Assembly (NCBI RefSeq): GCF_900635775.1
Contig: NZ_LR134167.1
Span: 591,001 to 655,000, forward strand
Length of the DNA stretch: 64,000 nt
From: Avibacterium volantium
GTDB taxonomy: Bacteria > Pseudomonadota > Gammaproteobacteria > Enterobacterales > Pasteurellaceae
Direction: 5' to 3'
Both the position numbers and the translations under genes were made by a program. Within the stretch, counting starts at the first letter, position 1; each line of letters begins with the position of its first letter. Below are positions 7,836 to 19,958 of the stretch, in pieces. The notes beneath the pieces are model-generated. The model ran no database searches, was not told where the DNA came from, and saw nothing but the letters and a program-made list of their open reading frames with translations.

Positions 7836-10800
7836 ATGAAATTTACAGATATATTTATTCGTCGCCCCATTTTAGCGGTTTCGATTAGCTTGCTGATTGT
7901 GATTTTAGGTCTGCAAGCCATTTCGAAATTGACGGTGCGTGAATATCCTAAAATGACCACCACGGTAATTAATGTTACCACCACTTACCCCGGGGCAGAT
8001 GCCAATCTGATCCAAGCCTTTATTACGTCAAAATTAGAAGAAGCTGTGGCGCAGGCAGATAATATTGATTATATGTCCTCTGAAAGCCGTCCAAATGTGT
8101 CTTCGATTACGGTAAAAATGAAACTGAACACCGATCCAAACGCTGCACTGGCTGATGTGTTAGCGAAAGTGAACTCGGTACGTTCTGCTTTACCAAGTGG
8201 TATTGATGATCCTGCGATTACGTCTTCCACTGGGGGATCGGGGATTATGTACATCAGTTTCCGTTCTAACAAATTAGATGCAAGCCAAGTTACCGACTAT
8301 ATTGAACGTGTGGTAAAACCGCAGTTCTTTACCGTAGAAGGGGTGGCAAAAGTGTCAATTTTCGGGGCATCACAATATGCAATGCGTATTTGGTTAGATC
8401 CGCAAAAAATGGCATCGCAAAATCTTTCTGCGCCAGAAGTGATGGCGGCGTTATCAGCAAATAACGTGCAAACCGCCGCGGGGAATGATAACGGTTATTT
8501 CACGGTATATAAAAACAAAGTGGAAACCACCACGAAAACCGTAGAGCAGTTGCAAAATCTGATCGTGTATTCAAAAGGCGATAACCTCGTGCGTTTGCGT
8601 GATATTGCCGATGTGGAATTAAACAAAGAAAGCGATGACAGTCGTGCGGTGGCTAATGGTTCAGATTCTGTGGTGTTAGCCATTGATCCTGCCTCAACGG
8701 CAAACCCATTAACGGTGGCAGAAAATATTCGTCCATTATATGAAAGTATTAAACGTAATTTACCTGATAGTATTGAAACGGATATTCTTTACGACCGCAC
8801 TATTGCAATTAACAGCTCCATTGACGAAGTGGTAAAAACCATTTTAGAAGCAACCATTATCGTATTGGTGGTGATCACGTTATTTATCGGTTCATTCCGT
8901 GCTATTTTGATCCCCGTTATTACCATTCCGATTTCCTTGATCGGGGTAATAATGATGCTGCAAGCCTTTGATTTCTCCATCAACTTGATGACCTTGCTGG
9001 CTTTAATTCTGGCTATCGGCTTGGTGGTGGACGATGCCATTGTGGTGCTAGAAAATGTGGATCGCCATATTAAACTGGGTGAAACCCCGTTCCGTGCAGC
9101 GATCATCGGTACAAGAGAAATTGCAACGCCAGTTATTTCAATGACTATCGCCTTGATTGCAGTATATTCCCCAATGGCATTAATGAGTGGGATTACCGGT
9201 TCATTGTTTAAAGAATTCGCCCTCACTCTTGCAGGTGCGGTATTTATTTCAGGGATTGTGGCATTAACCCTTTCGCCAATGATGAGTAGTAAATTACTCA
9301 AACCGCATACCGAGCCCTCAAAACTTGAGCAACGTATTGAAAATACCTTAGGAAAATTGACCCGCACTTATGAATATGTGCTTGGTATCGTGATGAATAG
9401 CCGTAAATTCGTGCTAGCCTTTGCCGTAGTGATTTTTGCCACCTTGCCGATGTTGTTTAATTCCCTTTCCAGTGAATTAACCCCTGCGGAAGATAAAGGT
9501 GCATTCCTTGCCTTGGGTACAGCGCCGGCAAATGTCAATGTGGATTATGTACAAGGGGCAATGAAAGGCTATGAAGAGATCTTAAAAAATACTGATGAAG
9601 TTGCCTTTTCTATGGTTATTTCGGGTGCGCCAGCCTCTAACCAATCACTTAACGTAGTTACCTTGAAAGATTGGAAAGAGCGTAGCCGAAAACAAAGTGA
9701 AGTATTAGCTGAGCTAAACAAAAAAGCGCAAGCGATTCCAGAAATTTCAGTGAGTGGCTTTGCCTTCCCAGAAATTGAAACTGGGGAACAAGGCCCGCCA
9801 GTGAGCTTTGTGATTAGCACGGCGAAAGATTACAAAGAGTTGGCTGAAGTGGCAGGCGCTTTCCTTGATAAAATGAAAAACTCTGGACAGTTTGTGTACA
9901 CGACTTTAGCGTTGAAGTTTGATACTGCGCAAATGAAAGTAACCATTGATAAAGAGAAAGCGGGAACTTACGGCATATCAATGCAACAAATTAGCCAGAC
10001 GTTAGGTAGCTATCTTTCTGCCGCAACCATCACTCGTGTGGACATTGATGGCCGTGCGTATAAAGTGATCTCGCAAGTAAAACGTAAAGATCGCCTTGCG
10101 CCAGAAAGTATGGATAACTACTTCGTGAAAGCAAGCAATGGTGAATCTGTGCCGTTAAGCAGTTTCTTAACTGTAACCCTTGAATCACAACCAAGTTCAT
10201 TACCGCGCTTTAGCCAGTTAAATTCGGCGATTATCGGCGCTGTGCCGTCACCAACCACCAGTATTGGTGATGTGGTGAAATGGTTACAAGACACCGCGAA
10301 TCAGGATTTACCACAAGGCTATAACTACGACTTCAAAGGCGAAGCCCGTCAGTTAGTACAAGAAGGAAATGCTTTAGCGGTAACCTTTGCCCTTGCGGTG
10401 ATTATCATTTTCTTAGTGTTAGCGATTCAATTTGAATCTATCCGCGATCCATTAGTGATTATGATTTCCGTACCGCTTGCGGTGAGTGGGGCATTATTCG
10501 CCTTGAATTTATTCAGCTTGCTTGGCGTGGCAGGGGCAACCTTGAACATTTATTCGCAAGTGGGATTAATTACCCTTGTGGGCTTAATCACCAAGCACGG
10601 TATCTTAATGTGTGAAGTAGCAAAAGAAGAGCAGCTTTATCACCACAAAAACCGCCGTGAAGCGATTATGGCCGCCGCCACAGTCCGTTTACGTCCAATT
10701 TTGATGACCACAGCCGCAATGATCGCAGGTTTAATCCCATTGCTCTACGCCACAGGCGCAGGTGCGGTTTCTCGCTTTAGTATTGGTATTGTGATCGTTG

Positions 10801-10934
10801 CAGGGCTAGCAATCGGTACGCTATTTACCTTGTTCATCTTGCCAGTTATTTATACTTACATCGCAAGCGAACACAAACCATTGCCAGAGTTTGATGAAAA
10901 TCAGCCCGCATTAGAAAATAATGCACAGCATTAA
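7836..10934 (+). CDS. RND multidrug efflux pump, inner-membrane subunit (AcrB/HAE1-like)
   Basis: The protein has 1032 residues, normal for hydrophobe/amphiphile RND pumps. It starts MKFTDIFIRRPILAVSISLL, typical of the first transmembrane helix. The proton-relay aspartate pair is present in TM4 (GLVVDDAIVVLENVDRH, near residue 400), and a lysine in TM10 fits the relay partner (LVGLITKHGILM). Two large periplasmic loops follow TM1 and TM7, the porter and docking regions. It should expel hydrophobic or cationic drugs, dyes or bile salts; the exact spectrum is not readable. It closes the operon with the TetR regulator and adaptor. Confidence 0.93.
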   Translation: MKFTDIFIRRPILAVSISLLIVILGLQAISKLTVREYPKMTTTVINVTTTYPGADANLIQAFITSKLEEAVAQADNIDYMSSESRPNVSSITVKMKLNTDPNAALADVLAKVNSVRSALPSGIDDPAITSSTGGSGIMYISFRSNKLDASQVTDYIERVVKPQFFTVEGVAKVSIFGASQYAMRIWLDPQKMASQNLSAPEVMAALSANNVQTAAGNDNGYFTVYKNKVETTTKTVEQLQNLIVYSKGDNLVRLRDIADVELNKESDDSRAVANGSDSVVLAIDPASTANPLTVAENIRPLYESIKRNLPDSIETDILYDRTIAINSSIDEVVKTILEATIIVLVVITLFIGSFRAILIPVITIPISLIGVIMMLQAFDFSINLMTLLALILAIGLVVDDAIVVLENVDRHIKLGETPFRAAIIGTREIATPVISMTIALIAVYSPMALMSGITGSLFKEFALTLAGAVFISGIVALTLSPMMSSKLLKPHTEPSKLEQRIENTLGKLTRTYEYVLGIVMNSRKFVLAFAVVIFATLPMLFNSLSSELTPAEDKGAFLALGTAPANVNVDYVQGAMKGYEEILKNTDEVAFSMVISGAPASNQSLNVVTLKDWKERSRKQSEVLAELNKKAQAIPEISVSGFAFPEIETGEQGPPVSFVISTAKDYKELAEVAGAFLDKMKNSGQFVYTTLALKFDTAQMKVTIDKEKAGTYGISMQQISQTLGSYLSAATITRVDIDGRAYKVISQVKRKDRLAPESMDNYFVKASNGESVPLSSFLTVTLESQPSSLPRFSQLNSAIIGAVPSPTTSIGDVVKWLQDTANQDLPQGYNYDFKGEARQLVQEGNALAVTFALAVIIIFLVLAIQFESIRDPLVIMISVPLAVSGALFALNLFSLLGVAGATLNIYSQVGLITLVGLITKHGILMCEVAKEEQLYHHKNRREAIMAAATVRLRPILMTTAAMIAGLIPLLYATGAGAVSRFSIGIVIVAGLAIGTLFTLFILPVIYTYIASEHKPLPEFDENQPALENNAQH

Positions 10935-10950
10935 TTAAGCATTAAAAATT

Positions 10951-10976
10951 AAAAGCTACCTTCGGGTAGCTTTTTT
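10951..10976 (+). terminator. Terminator after the RND pump gene
   Basis: AAAAGCTACC-TTCG-GGTAGCTTTT forms a stem capped by a UUCG tetraloop and ends in a T-run. Confidence 0.92.
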
Positions 10977-10995
10977 ATTGGCATAATACAATAGC

Positions 10996-11053
10996 AAGTG
11001 CGGTGAGATTTTGTGAAATATTTATAAAAATCCGAGAAAAAACCACCGCACTT
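10996..11053. repeat. Inverted pair of uptake signal sequences
   Basis: AAGTGCGGT at 10996-11004 and its complement ACCGCACTT at 11045-11053 lie between the pump gene and pyrG. They can pair across a loop of about 40 nt. Such USS dyads often serve as terminators in Haemophilus-type genomes; here a normal terminator already precedes it. Confidence 0.85.
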
Positions 11054-11079
11054 TAAAAATAAAAAATCTGCCCCAATGA

Positions 11080-12798
<1,719 letters not shown>

Positions 12799-12805
12799 AA
12801 AGTAG

Positions 12806-14215
<1,410 letters not shown>

Positions 14216-14234
14216 TTTATTGCGTGATTCGCTT

Positions 14235-14261
14235 AAGCCACCGAGTTTTCGGTGGCTTTTT
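14235..14261 (+). terminator. Terminator after eno
   Basis: AAGCCACCGA-gttt-TCGGTGGCTT is a 10-bp stem followed by a T-run. Confidence 0.92.
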
Positions 14262-14284
14262 ACTATCTAAAAATAGGAGATACA

Positions 14285-14698
14285 ATGCTTTATTCTGTCC
14301 TTGATGAAAAACTAAAAATTGGTGAAAAATACCGTTGTGGCGCACATTCACCACAGCACGAACATTTACTGGTGATTTTTGAAGATGATGGCGAAACAGG
14401 CTATTTTTATGCCCTTGATCTTCACCAAAAAGCACAGCCTGTTGTGGATAGTCTTTTTGTGTATGCGGTGAGTGATATTGATAAAAATTCTTTAGCTGAG
14501 CCGCGAGATCTACAAATTTGTTGGTCAGAAAATGGTTACCAAGCCTTTTTACTGATTAATGGTTACCCGCACGCCGTGTTCGATTTTCACCAATTTGTGG
14601 GCTACAACCACAGCAAATATCCTGAGCCAAACTTTGAAAGTATGTGGGTGCACAAAGAAACCACACAAGAGCTTGTTAATCGATGGCTGATGAGATAG
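14285..14698 (+). CDS. Small cytoplasmic protein, probably DUF2251 family
   Basis: The 137-residue product starts at ATG 14285 behind an AGGAG site; a longer frame begins inside the eno terminator and is unlikely. The sequence has no signal peptide or membrane segment and alternates beta-strand-like stretches (HEHLLVIFEDDGETGYFYALDL, then QAFLLINGYPHAVFDF). It ends in a charged WVHKETTQELVNRWL helix. I recall DUF2251 proteins of this kind in Pasteurellaceae; function unknown. It lies between eno and the lipoprotein gene and shares their strand, but the terminator separates it from eno. Confidence 0.6.
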   Translation: MLYSVLDEKLKIGEKYRCGAHSPQHEHLLVIFEDDGETGYFYALDLHQKAQPVVDSLFVYAVSDIDKNSLAEPRDLQICWSENGYQAFLLINGYPHAVFDFHQFVGYNHSKYPEPNFESMWVHKETTQELVNRWLMR

Positions 14699-14824
14699 GT
14701 TTGGGTATATTAATTGCGTTCAAACTCAATTAAAACCACAGATTGCACAGCTATTTTGGTCATTTCTATTTTATTTTTTACTTTCTATTCCCTATAATGC
14801 GCGAAATTTTTTACCTCATTGATT

Positions 14825-15046
14825 ATGAAAAAAATAGCGATAATTTCCACCGCACTTTTATTATTAAGCGGTTGCGGCACGGTGGTGAAATTGGTTGATC
14901 CTACCGAACCTTATGAAAGTTATGCTGGCACGAAATACGATTGGGAAATGACCCAAAAGTGGGGGCTGCCAATTTTAGATTTGCCGTTATCTTTTTTATT
15001 AGACACCGCATTATTGCCCTATGCGTGGGCGGAAGAATCGAAATGA
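14825..15046 (+). CDS. Small lipoprotein, YceK/YidQ-like
   Basis: The 73-residue protein begins [17 protein letters not shown], a classic lipoprotein signal with the lipidated cysteine at position 17. The mature part ([25 protein letters not shown] ... [21 protein letters not shown]) matches the YceK/YidQ (DUF1375) style: a short domain ending in an [11 protein letters not shown] motif. Its role in the envelope is unknown. A USS (ACCGCACTT) is embedded in the signal peptide codons (T-A-L-L). Its TGA overlaps the rep ATG by four bases (ATGA), so the two are translationally coupled. Confidence 0.8.
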   Translation: MKKIAIISTALLLLSGCGTVVKLVDPTEPYESYAGTKYDWEMTQKWGLPILDLPLSFLLDTALLPYAWAEESK

Positions 15047-17055
15047 AATTAAACGCACAGCAACAACAAGCCGTTCATTATGTGTCTGGGCCTTGCTTGG
15101 TTTTGGCGGGCGCAGGCTCTGGCAAAACTCGGGTGATCATTAATAAAATTGCCCATTTGATCGCAAATTGTGGTTATTCCGCCAAGCATATTGCAGCGGT
15201 AACCTTTACCAATAAAGCCGCACGCGAAATGAAAGAGCGGGTGGCACATTCCATCGGTAAAGATCAAAGCCGCGGCTTGACGATCTCCACTTTTCATACC
15301 CTTGGTTTCGACATTGTAAAGCGCGAACACAAGCATTTAGGGCTAAAATCGGCTATTACGTTGTTTGATGATTCCGATCAAATGGCGTTATTGAAAGAAT
15401 TGACTAAGGATTTGTTACAAGAAGATAAAGATCTGCTGAAAGCCTTGATGACACGGATTTCGCGTTGGAAAAATGATCTTATTTTGCCTGCGCAAGCCCT
15501 TGCCACCGCACGAGATCCGCAAGAGCAGACCTTTGCGCAATGCTATCAGCGTTATGCCACGCAGTTGCGCGCTTATAATGCCCTAGATTTTGATGATTTA
15601 ATTATGCAGCCAACCTTGTTGTTACGCGCAAATGCAGAAGTGCGGTCAAAATGGCAGGCAAAAATTCGCTATTTGCTGGTGGACGAATATCAAGATACCA
15701 ACACCAGTCAATATGAATTAATCAAATTGTTGGTGGGCGAAGCCGCACGATTTACCGTGGTGGGAGATGACGATCAGTCTATCTATTCTTGGCGTGGGGC
15801 AAAACCACAAAATATGGCCCGCCTGAAAAATGATTTTCCGCAACTAGAAGTGATCAAACTTGAGCAGAATTACCGTTCCACAGGACGCATTTTGCATTGC
15901 GCCAATATTTTGATTGCCAATAACGATCACGTTTTTGACAAAAAATTATTTTCCACCTTAGGCGAAGGGGAAAAATTGCAGGTAATCGAAGCAAAAAATG
16001 AAGAACACGAAGCCGAGCGCGTGGTGGGTGAACTTATCGCCCATCGCTTTATGCGTAAAACCAAATACCGCGATTATGCCATTTTGTATCGTGGCAACCA
16101 CCAATCGCGTTTGTTTGAAAAAGTGCTAATGCAAAACCGTATTCCTTATAAAATTTCGGGCGGCACGTCTTTTTTCTCAAGGGCAGAAATTAAAGATATG
16201 ATGGCGTATCTGCGCGTGTTGGTGAATCAAGATGATGATGCCGCGCTGTTACGCATCATTAATACACCAAAGCGAGAAATCGGCACGGCAACTCTTGAAA
16301 AATTGGGATCATTGGCATCGGAAAAACATATTAGTTTATTTGAAGCGATTTTTGATTTTGAGTTAATTCAACGCGTTACCCCAAAAGCCTATAACGCCTT
16401 ACAGCATTTTGCACGCTGGATTGTAGAACTCAATGATGAAATTTTGCGTGCTGAGCCTGAAGACGCTATTCGCCGAATGTTAAGCCAGTTACATTACGAA
16501 GAATATCTTTACGAAACCGCGACTTCACCAAGAATGGCGGAAGTGCAAAGTAAAAATGTGGCGACCTTATTCCAATGGGTGGCAGAAATGCTCAAAGGCG
16601 ATGAGTTTAATGAGGCAATGACGCTCAACCAAGTAGTCGCGCGCTTAACTTTGCGTGATATGTTAGAACGTGGTGAAGAAGATGATGAAAGCGATCAAGT
16701 GCAATTGATGACCTTGCACGCGTCAAAAGGGCTGGAATTTCCCCACGTTTTCTTAGTGGGAATGGAAGAAAATATCCTGCCACATCAAACCAGTATTGAT
16801 GAAGACAATGTGGAGGAAGAGCGCCGTTTAGCCTATGTCGGCATTACGCGTGCGCAACAAACATTGACCTTTTCCCTGTGTAAAGAGCGGCGACAATTTG
16901 GCGAAATTTTTAAACCAACGCCAAGCCGCTTTTTAGAGGAATTACCGCCAGATGATGTGCAATGGGAAAAAGACAAACCTGCAATGACCGCAGAAGAAAA
17001 GCAAAACCAAACAAAGAAAAATCTTGCTAATTTACGAGCGATTTTGAAAGGCTAG
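15043..17055 (+). CDS. rep: ATP-dependent DNA helicase Rep
   Basis: Rep is a UvrD-type superfamily-1 3'-5' helicase that clears proteins ahead of the replication fork. The 670-residue protein (E. coli 673) starts [20 protein letters not shown] and has Walker A GAGSGKT at 23-29. Motif II/III is seen as [10 protein letters not shown] and [14 protein letters not shown], motif IV as QNYRST, motif V as [13 protein letters not shown] and motif VI as [13 protein letters not shown] use the ATG overlapping the lipoprotein stop; an upstream frame opening at 14941 runs through that gene and is spurious. The short basic tail resembles the Rep C-terminus that binds DnaB. Confidence 0.95.
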   Translation: MKLNAQQQQAVHYVSGPCLVLAGAGSGKTRVIINKIAHLIANCGYSAKHIAAVTFTNKAAREMKERVAHSIGKDQSRGLTISTFHTLGFDIVKREHKHLGLKSAITLFDDSDQMALLKELTKDLLQEDKDLLKALMTRISRWKNDLILPAQALATARDPQEQTFAQCYQRYATQLRAYNALDFDDLIMQPTLLLRANAEVRSKWQAKIRYLLVDEYQDTNTSQYELIKLLVGEAARFTVVGDDDQSIYSWRGAKPQNMARLKNDFPQLEVIKLEQNYRSTGRILHCANILIANNDHVFDKKLFSTLGEGEKLQVIEAKNEEHEAERVVGELIAHRFMRKTKYRDYAILYRGNHQSRLFEKVLMQNRIPYKISGGTSFFSRAEIKDMMAYLRVLVNQDDDAALLRIINTPKREIGTATLEKLGSLASEKHISLFEAIFDFELIQRVTPKAYNALQHFARWIVELNDEILRAEPEDAIRRMLSQLHYEEYLYETATSPRMAEVQSKNVATLFQWVAEMLKGDEFNEAMTLNQVVARLTLRDMLERGEEDDESDQVQLMTLHASKGLEFPHVFLVGMEENILPHQTSIDEDNVEEERRLAYVGITRAQQTLTFSLCKERRQFGEIFKPTPSRFLEELPPDDVQWEKDKPAMTAEEKQNQTKKNLANLRAILKG

Positions 17056-17117
17056 TTGATATTTATTCTTCGTTGTAGATAAATCATTCAAACAAACGAT
17101 TATTTTCAAAAAATCGT

Positions 17118-17146
17118 TTGACTTATGTGAGGGCAATCCGTATTAT
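17118..17146 (+). promoter_or_regulatory. Strong tRNA operon promoter (TTGACT, 17 bp, TATTAT)
   Basis: TTGACT at 17118-17123 and TATTAT at 17141-17146 are 17 bp apart and about 20 bp ahead of tRNA-Ser. A hairpin (AAACGATT...AATCGTTT) just upstream probably ends rep transcription. Confidence 0.75.
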
Positions 17147-17166
17147 ACCGCCCACAAACCGATTGC

Positions 17167-17256
17167 GGTGAGATGGCCGAGAGGCTGAAGGCGCACCCCT
17201 GCTAAGGGTGTATAGGGGAAACTCTATCGAGGGTTCGAATCCCTCTCTCACCGCCA
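17167..17256 (+). tRNA. tRNA-Ser(GCT)
   Basis: The 90-nt type-II tRNA has acceptor arms GGTGAGA/TCTCACC, a long variable arm, and anticodon loop CTGCTAA in the stem CACCC/GGGTG, giving GCT. The CCA end is encoded. It reads AGC/AGU serine codons. Confidence 0.95.
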
Positions 17257-17266
17257 TTTACTCAGG

Positions 17267-17343
17267 GCACCCGTAGCTCAGCTGGATAGAGTACTCGGCT
17301 ACGAACCGAGCGGTCAGAGGTTCGAATCCTCTCGGGTGCGCCA
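17267..17343 (+). tRNA. tRNA-Arg(ACG), copy 1
   Basis: The 77-nt cloverleaf has acceptor GCACCCG/CGGGTGC, anticodon loop CTACGAA between CTCGG and CCGAG (ACG, the inosine-modified reader of CGU/CGC/CGA), and an encoded CCA. The T-stem is AGAGG/CCTCT. Confidence 0.96.
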
Positions 17344-17405
17344 TTTTGTTGAACTCTACAACAAAATTAAAATGATTAAATGATTGGTAAGTAATATTCA
17401 AATAC

Positions 17406-17482
17406 GCACCCGTAGCTCAGCTGGATAGAGTACTCGGCTACGAACCGAGCGGTCAAAGGTTCGAATCCTTTCGGGTGCGCCA
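17406..17482 (+). tRNA. tRNA-Arg(ACG), copy 2 with compensated T-stem
   Basis: It is identical to copy 1 except that the T-stem is AAAGG/CCTTT instead of AGAGG/CCTCT. That is a G-C to A-U change made on both sides, so the fold is kept. CCA is encoded. Confidence 0.96.
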
Positions 17483-17561
17483 TTCTACTTTAATTCCTTT
17501 TATATTTTTTCACTCTTACTTCAAACAATTCTATTACTTTTGTTTATTTTCTATTGTTTTT

Positions 17562-17939
17562 TTAATCTAGAATCTGTGGCTGACTTAATGATAGAGCATA
17601 AATATTCGCCATAAAATGCGTTTGTTCACTATCAGGAATAGCAAGGGGAATAAGCTGCATTAGCTCGATATGACGCTGAAAAACTTGCGGAAAAACCACC
17701 GCACTTTGCATTTCAGCCAAAATTTCTTGGGCTAAAGGGTGGGCGGCATAACCGCGTTTAATTCGCCCTAACGCCATTGCAAAATGATTAAACAGCATAA
17801 AAACTTGCGGGCTTTCCACATCAGCGTGCCACTGTGTGTGCAAATGATCTCGGATATGCAACATCCATTGCACGATTTCTTCATCGATCAATTTTCGTTG
17901 TAATAAAAACGTTAATTGTTGCTGCAGCCTCATTGCCAT
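17562..17939 (-). CDS. Small helical protein, possibly a stand-alone PRD domain
   Basis: The 125-residue soluble protein is mostly helical: FLLQRKLIDEEIVQWMLHIRDHLHTQW, then FMLFNHFAMALGRIKRG, then FQRHIELMQLIPLAIPDSEQTHFMANIYALSL. The spacing of conserved-looking histidines and the closing 'IPDSEQTHFMANIYAL' recall a single PTS regulation domain (PRD), as in E. coli YhfY, without any DNA- or RNA-binding part. If so, its histidines could be phosphorylated by HPr or EII proteins; this is inference. It is divergent from yqaB, stands alone, and no partner gene is adjacent. Family assignment is tentative. Confidence 0.5.
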   Translation of the reverse strand: MAMRLQQQLTFLLQRKLIDEEIVQWMLHIRDHLHTQWHADVESPQVFMLFNHFAMALGRIKRGYAAHPLAQEILAEMQSAVVFPQVFQRHIELMQLIPLAIPDSEQTHFMANIYALSLSQPQILD

Positions 17940-18089
17940 CTCGACATCATTTTCAGGTTAGAAAGTGCGGTGATTTTTTGCGATAAATTTTATTTAAGCC
18001 TAACTTTACCGAAATCTCATCAAATAAAACAGTGCAGGGATCACAAATTTGTAGCAAAATACACAAAATTTTAAAAAAGGTAGTAATGA

Positions 18090-18689
18090 ATGACGGATTT
18101 GGAGTTTTTTGCCGATTATGACGGCTTAATTTTTGATATGGACGGCACGGTAATCGACACAATGCCAAGCCATAAAAAAGCGTGGGATAAAGTGGGCGAA
18201 ACCTTAGGTTACCCTTTAAATGGTGAGATGATTTACCAACTGGGTGGCGCACCAGTGAAAGTGATTGCTGAACAAATGATGAAAAAAGCCGCAATGCCAA
18301 TGGAGTTGTTTGATGAAGTGATCCAGCTAAAACGCCAATATGGAATTGAATTAATTATGCAACACTCCACCTTGTTGCCAGCGGCGCAGGTGGTAAAGAA
18401 ATTTGCTGGACAAAAACCTTTGGCGCTGGGAACAGGCTCGCACCGCAATGTGACCAATTTATTGCTCGATAAATTTGATTTGCACGCTTATTTTGATGCC
18501 GTGGTTACCGCAGAAGATGTGGCAAAGCACAAGCCAGAACCTGATACATTTTTGCGTTGCGCGGAATTAATCAAGGTGAATCCACAACGTTGCGTGGTGT
18601 TTGAAGATGCCGATCTTGGCGTGCAAGCAGGGCTTGCTGCTGGAATGGACGTCTTTGATGTCCGTATCAATCAACTGATTAAACAATAA
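18090..18689 (+). CDS. yqaB: HAD-family sugar-phosphate phosphatase (YqaB-like)
   Basis: The 199-residue protein has the HAD motif I nucleophile DMDGTVIDT, motif II GTGSHRN, the lysine of motif III (AKHKPEPDTF) and motif IV VFEDADLGVQAG, with a small helical cap. It aligns along its length with E. coli YqaB, which dephosphorylates fructose-1-phosphate and related sugar phosphates. An AAAGG lies before the ATG at 18090. The next gene starts 3 bases after its stop and yqaA follows that one, so the three form an operon. An acetyltransferase gene has come to lie between the usual yqaB-yqaA pair. Confidence 0.88.
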   Translation: MTDLEFFADYDGLIFDMDGTVIDTMPSHKKAWDKVGETLGYPLNGEMIYQLGGAPVKVIAEQMMKKAAMPMELFDEVIQLKRQYGIELIMQHSTLLPAAQVVKKFAGQKPLALGTGSHRNVTNLLLDKFDLHAYFDAVVTAEDVAKHKPEPDTFLRCAELIKVNPQRCVVFEDADLGVQAGLAAGMDVFDVRINQLIKQ

Positions 18690-18691
18690 TT

Positions 18692-19300
18692 ATGTTATCA
18701 AATAAGCAGAAAATGCTCGCAGGGCTGGCGCATAAACCTAATGATCCAGAATTAGCACAACTTCGCATTGAAAATAAAAAGCGCCTTTTTCAATACAATA
18801 CGCAAATTTGCCCTTCTGAAACAGAAAAAAGAGCGGTGCTAATTCAGCAAATTTTAGGCAAATGCAAAAATGAACCCCATATTAACGCGCCGTTTTTTTG
18901 CGATTACGGCTGTTTTATTGAAGTGGGCGAAAACTTTTTTGCCAACTATAACTGCACAATATTGGATAACGGTGGCATCACCATTGGCGATAATGTGATG
19001 CTTGCGCCAAATGTGAGCCTCTATACCGTAGGCCACCCCCTTGATGCGGAATTACGCAGCCAAGATTGGGAACAAGCGCTGCCGATTACCATTGGCAATA
19101 ATGTGTGGATTGGGGGAAATGCCATTATCTTAGGTGGCGTAACCATTGGCGACAACGTGGTGATTGGTGCAGGTGCAGTGGTGAGCAAAGATATTCCTGC
19201 CAATAGCCTTGTGGTGGGTAATCCTGCCAAAGTGCTTCGTCAAATTACCGAGCAAGATAGGCTAAATTATATTAACAAATATATGGCAGACTATGCTTGA
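18692..19300 (+). CDS. Maltose/galactoside O-acetyltransferase family (Maa/NodL-like)
   Basis: The 202-residue protein has the N-terminal helical Maa domain (about 6-60, starting with KQKMLAGLAHKPNDPELAQLR). A left-handed beta-helix of hexapeptide repeats follows (INAPFFCDYGCFIEVGENFF to ITIGNNVWIGGNAIILGGVTIGDNVVIGAG). The catalytic-site histidine is in SLYTVGHPLDAE. These enzymes move an acetyl group from acetyl-CoA to free sugars; the substrate here is unknown. It overlaps the next gene (yqaA) by eight bases and is three bases from yqaB, so it is translated as part of that operon. Confidence 0.88.
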   Translation: MLSNKQKMLAGLAHKPNDPELAQLRIENKKRLFQYNTQICPSETEKRAVLIQQILGKCKNEPHINAPFFCDYGCFIEVGENFFANYNCTILDNGGITIGDNVMLAPNVSLYTVGHPLDAELRSQDWEQALPITIGNNVWIGGNAIILGGVTIGDNVVIGAGAVVSKDIPANSLVVGNPAKVLRQITEQDRLNYINKYMADYA

Positions 19301-19745
19301 TTGGCTGACCGATGGGCTATTGGGATCAAATAGCCTGTGGATAATGTTTAGCAGCGCCTTTCTTAGCGCCACCGTATTACCCGGCAATTCGGAAATTATT
19401 TTCCTTTTTCTCACCGCACCTTTTATTGGCGCGGTTTTCTCTATTGATCTTTTTGAATTGCTTGTTGCTGCCGTACTTGGTAATACATTAGGTGGAATGA
19501 CCACTTATATGATTGGACGTTGGTTTCCCAAATTAGAACAAAAAAATCTGCAACACAGCTGGGCATTGAACAACATTCAGCGCTATGGCATTTGGACATT
19601 ATTATTAAGCTGGCTGCCCATTGTGGGCGATGCCTTTTGCGCAATGGCAGGCTGGTTGCGTTTTAACTGGTTGAAATCATTATTATTAATAATGATTGGA
19701 AAATTGTTTCGTTATACGTTGTTATTATTAATTAGCCAAATTTAA
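19293..19745 (+). CDS. yqaA: YqaA-type membrane protein (DedA/VTT superfamily)
   Basis: The 150-residue inner-membrane protein has about four hydrophobic segments. The sequence FLSATVLPGNSEIIFLFL followed by a glycine-rich AAVLGNTLGGMTTYMIGRWF is the VTT/SNARE-associated signature. Later SWLPIVGDAFCAMAGWLRFNW fits the family's second re-entrant motif. DedA-superfamily members act in lipid carrier flipping; no specific role is shown for YqaA. Its start lies inside the acetyltransferase gene. No rho-independent terminator for this strand follows, because the hairpin downstream has its T-run on the other strand. Confidence 0.87.
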   Translation: MLDWLTDGLLGSNSLWIMFSSAFLSATVLPGNSEIIFLFLTAPFIGAVFSIDLFELLVAAVLGNTLGGMTTYMIGRWFPKLEQKNLQHSWALNNIQRYGIWTLLLSWLPIVGDAFCAMAGWLRFNWLKSLLLIMIGKLFRYTLLLLISQI

Positions 19746-19747
19746 AT

Positions 19748-19826
19748 AAAAAAATGCCACCTCGAAAGGTGGCGAATAACCTAAGGAACCAATTTTTATT
19801 AAACAACTGCAAGTTGCTATTTGTTG
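19748..19826 (-). ncRNA. Putative small RNA, copy 1 (paralogue of the MicA-like RNA)
   Basis: On the minus strand a segment beginning near ATAGCAACTTGCAG ends in a perfect terminator, GCCACCT-TTCG-AGGTGGC, followed by A and seven T. It shares with copy 2 the blocks ATAGCA(A/G)CTTGCAGTTGTTT, AATAAA, TTCCTTA and GTTATT. A weak -10 (TATAGC, 19838-19833) lies upstream, but I see no convincing -35 and no sigma-E motif. No reading frame of note is present. The RNA would be about 79 nt with an A/U-rich middle suited to Hfq. Existence as a transcript is inferred. Confidence 0.6.
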
Positions 19827-19888
19827 TGGAACGCTATACTAACATAACTTTAAGAAAATTTACAAAGAATTACAAAAAATAAATCAGG

Positions 19889-19917
19889 TTGTTCGCTTTT
19901 TGCACTTTGCTTATACT
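19889..19917 (+). promoter_or_regulatory. Candidate luxS promoter (TTGTTC, 17 bp, TATACT)
   Basis: TTGTTC (19889-19894) and TATACT (19912-19917) are 17 bp apart on the plus strand. A transcript from here would have a leader of about 200 nt and would run fully antisense across the sigma-E-type small RNA before reaching luxS. Confidence 0.5.
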
Positions 19918-19958
19918 AGATCGGTGTCAAACAAGATGTTTTAGCCGATCAAGGAAAG

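Noticed and set aside
8789..9367. 192-codon minus-strand frame inside the RND pump gene
   Set aside because: It is a shadow of a hydrophobic coding stretch; the plus-strand gene is complete and conserved.
17977..17996. TTTTGCGAT half-site before the PRD-like gene as a CRP-S site
   Set aside because: Only the left half fits; the right half is AT-rich with no TCGCA.
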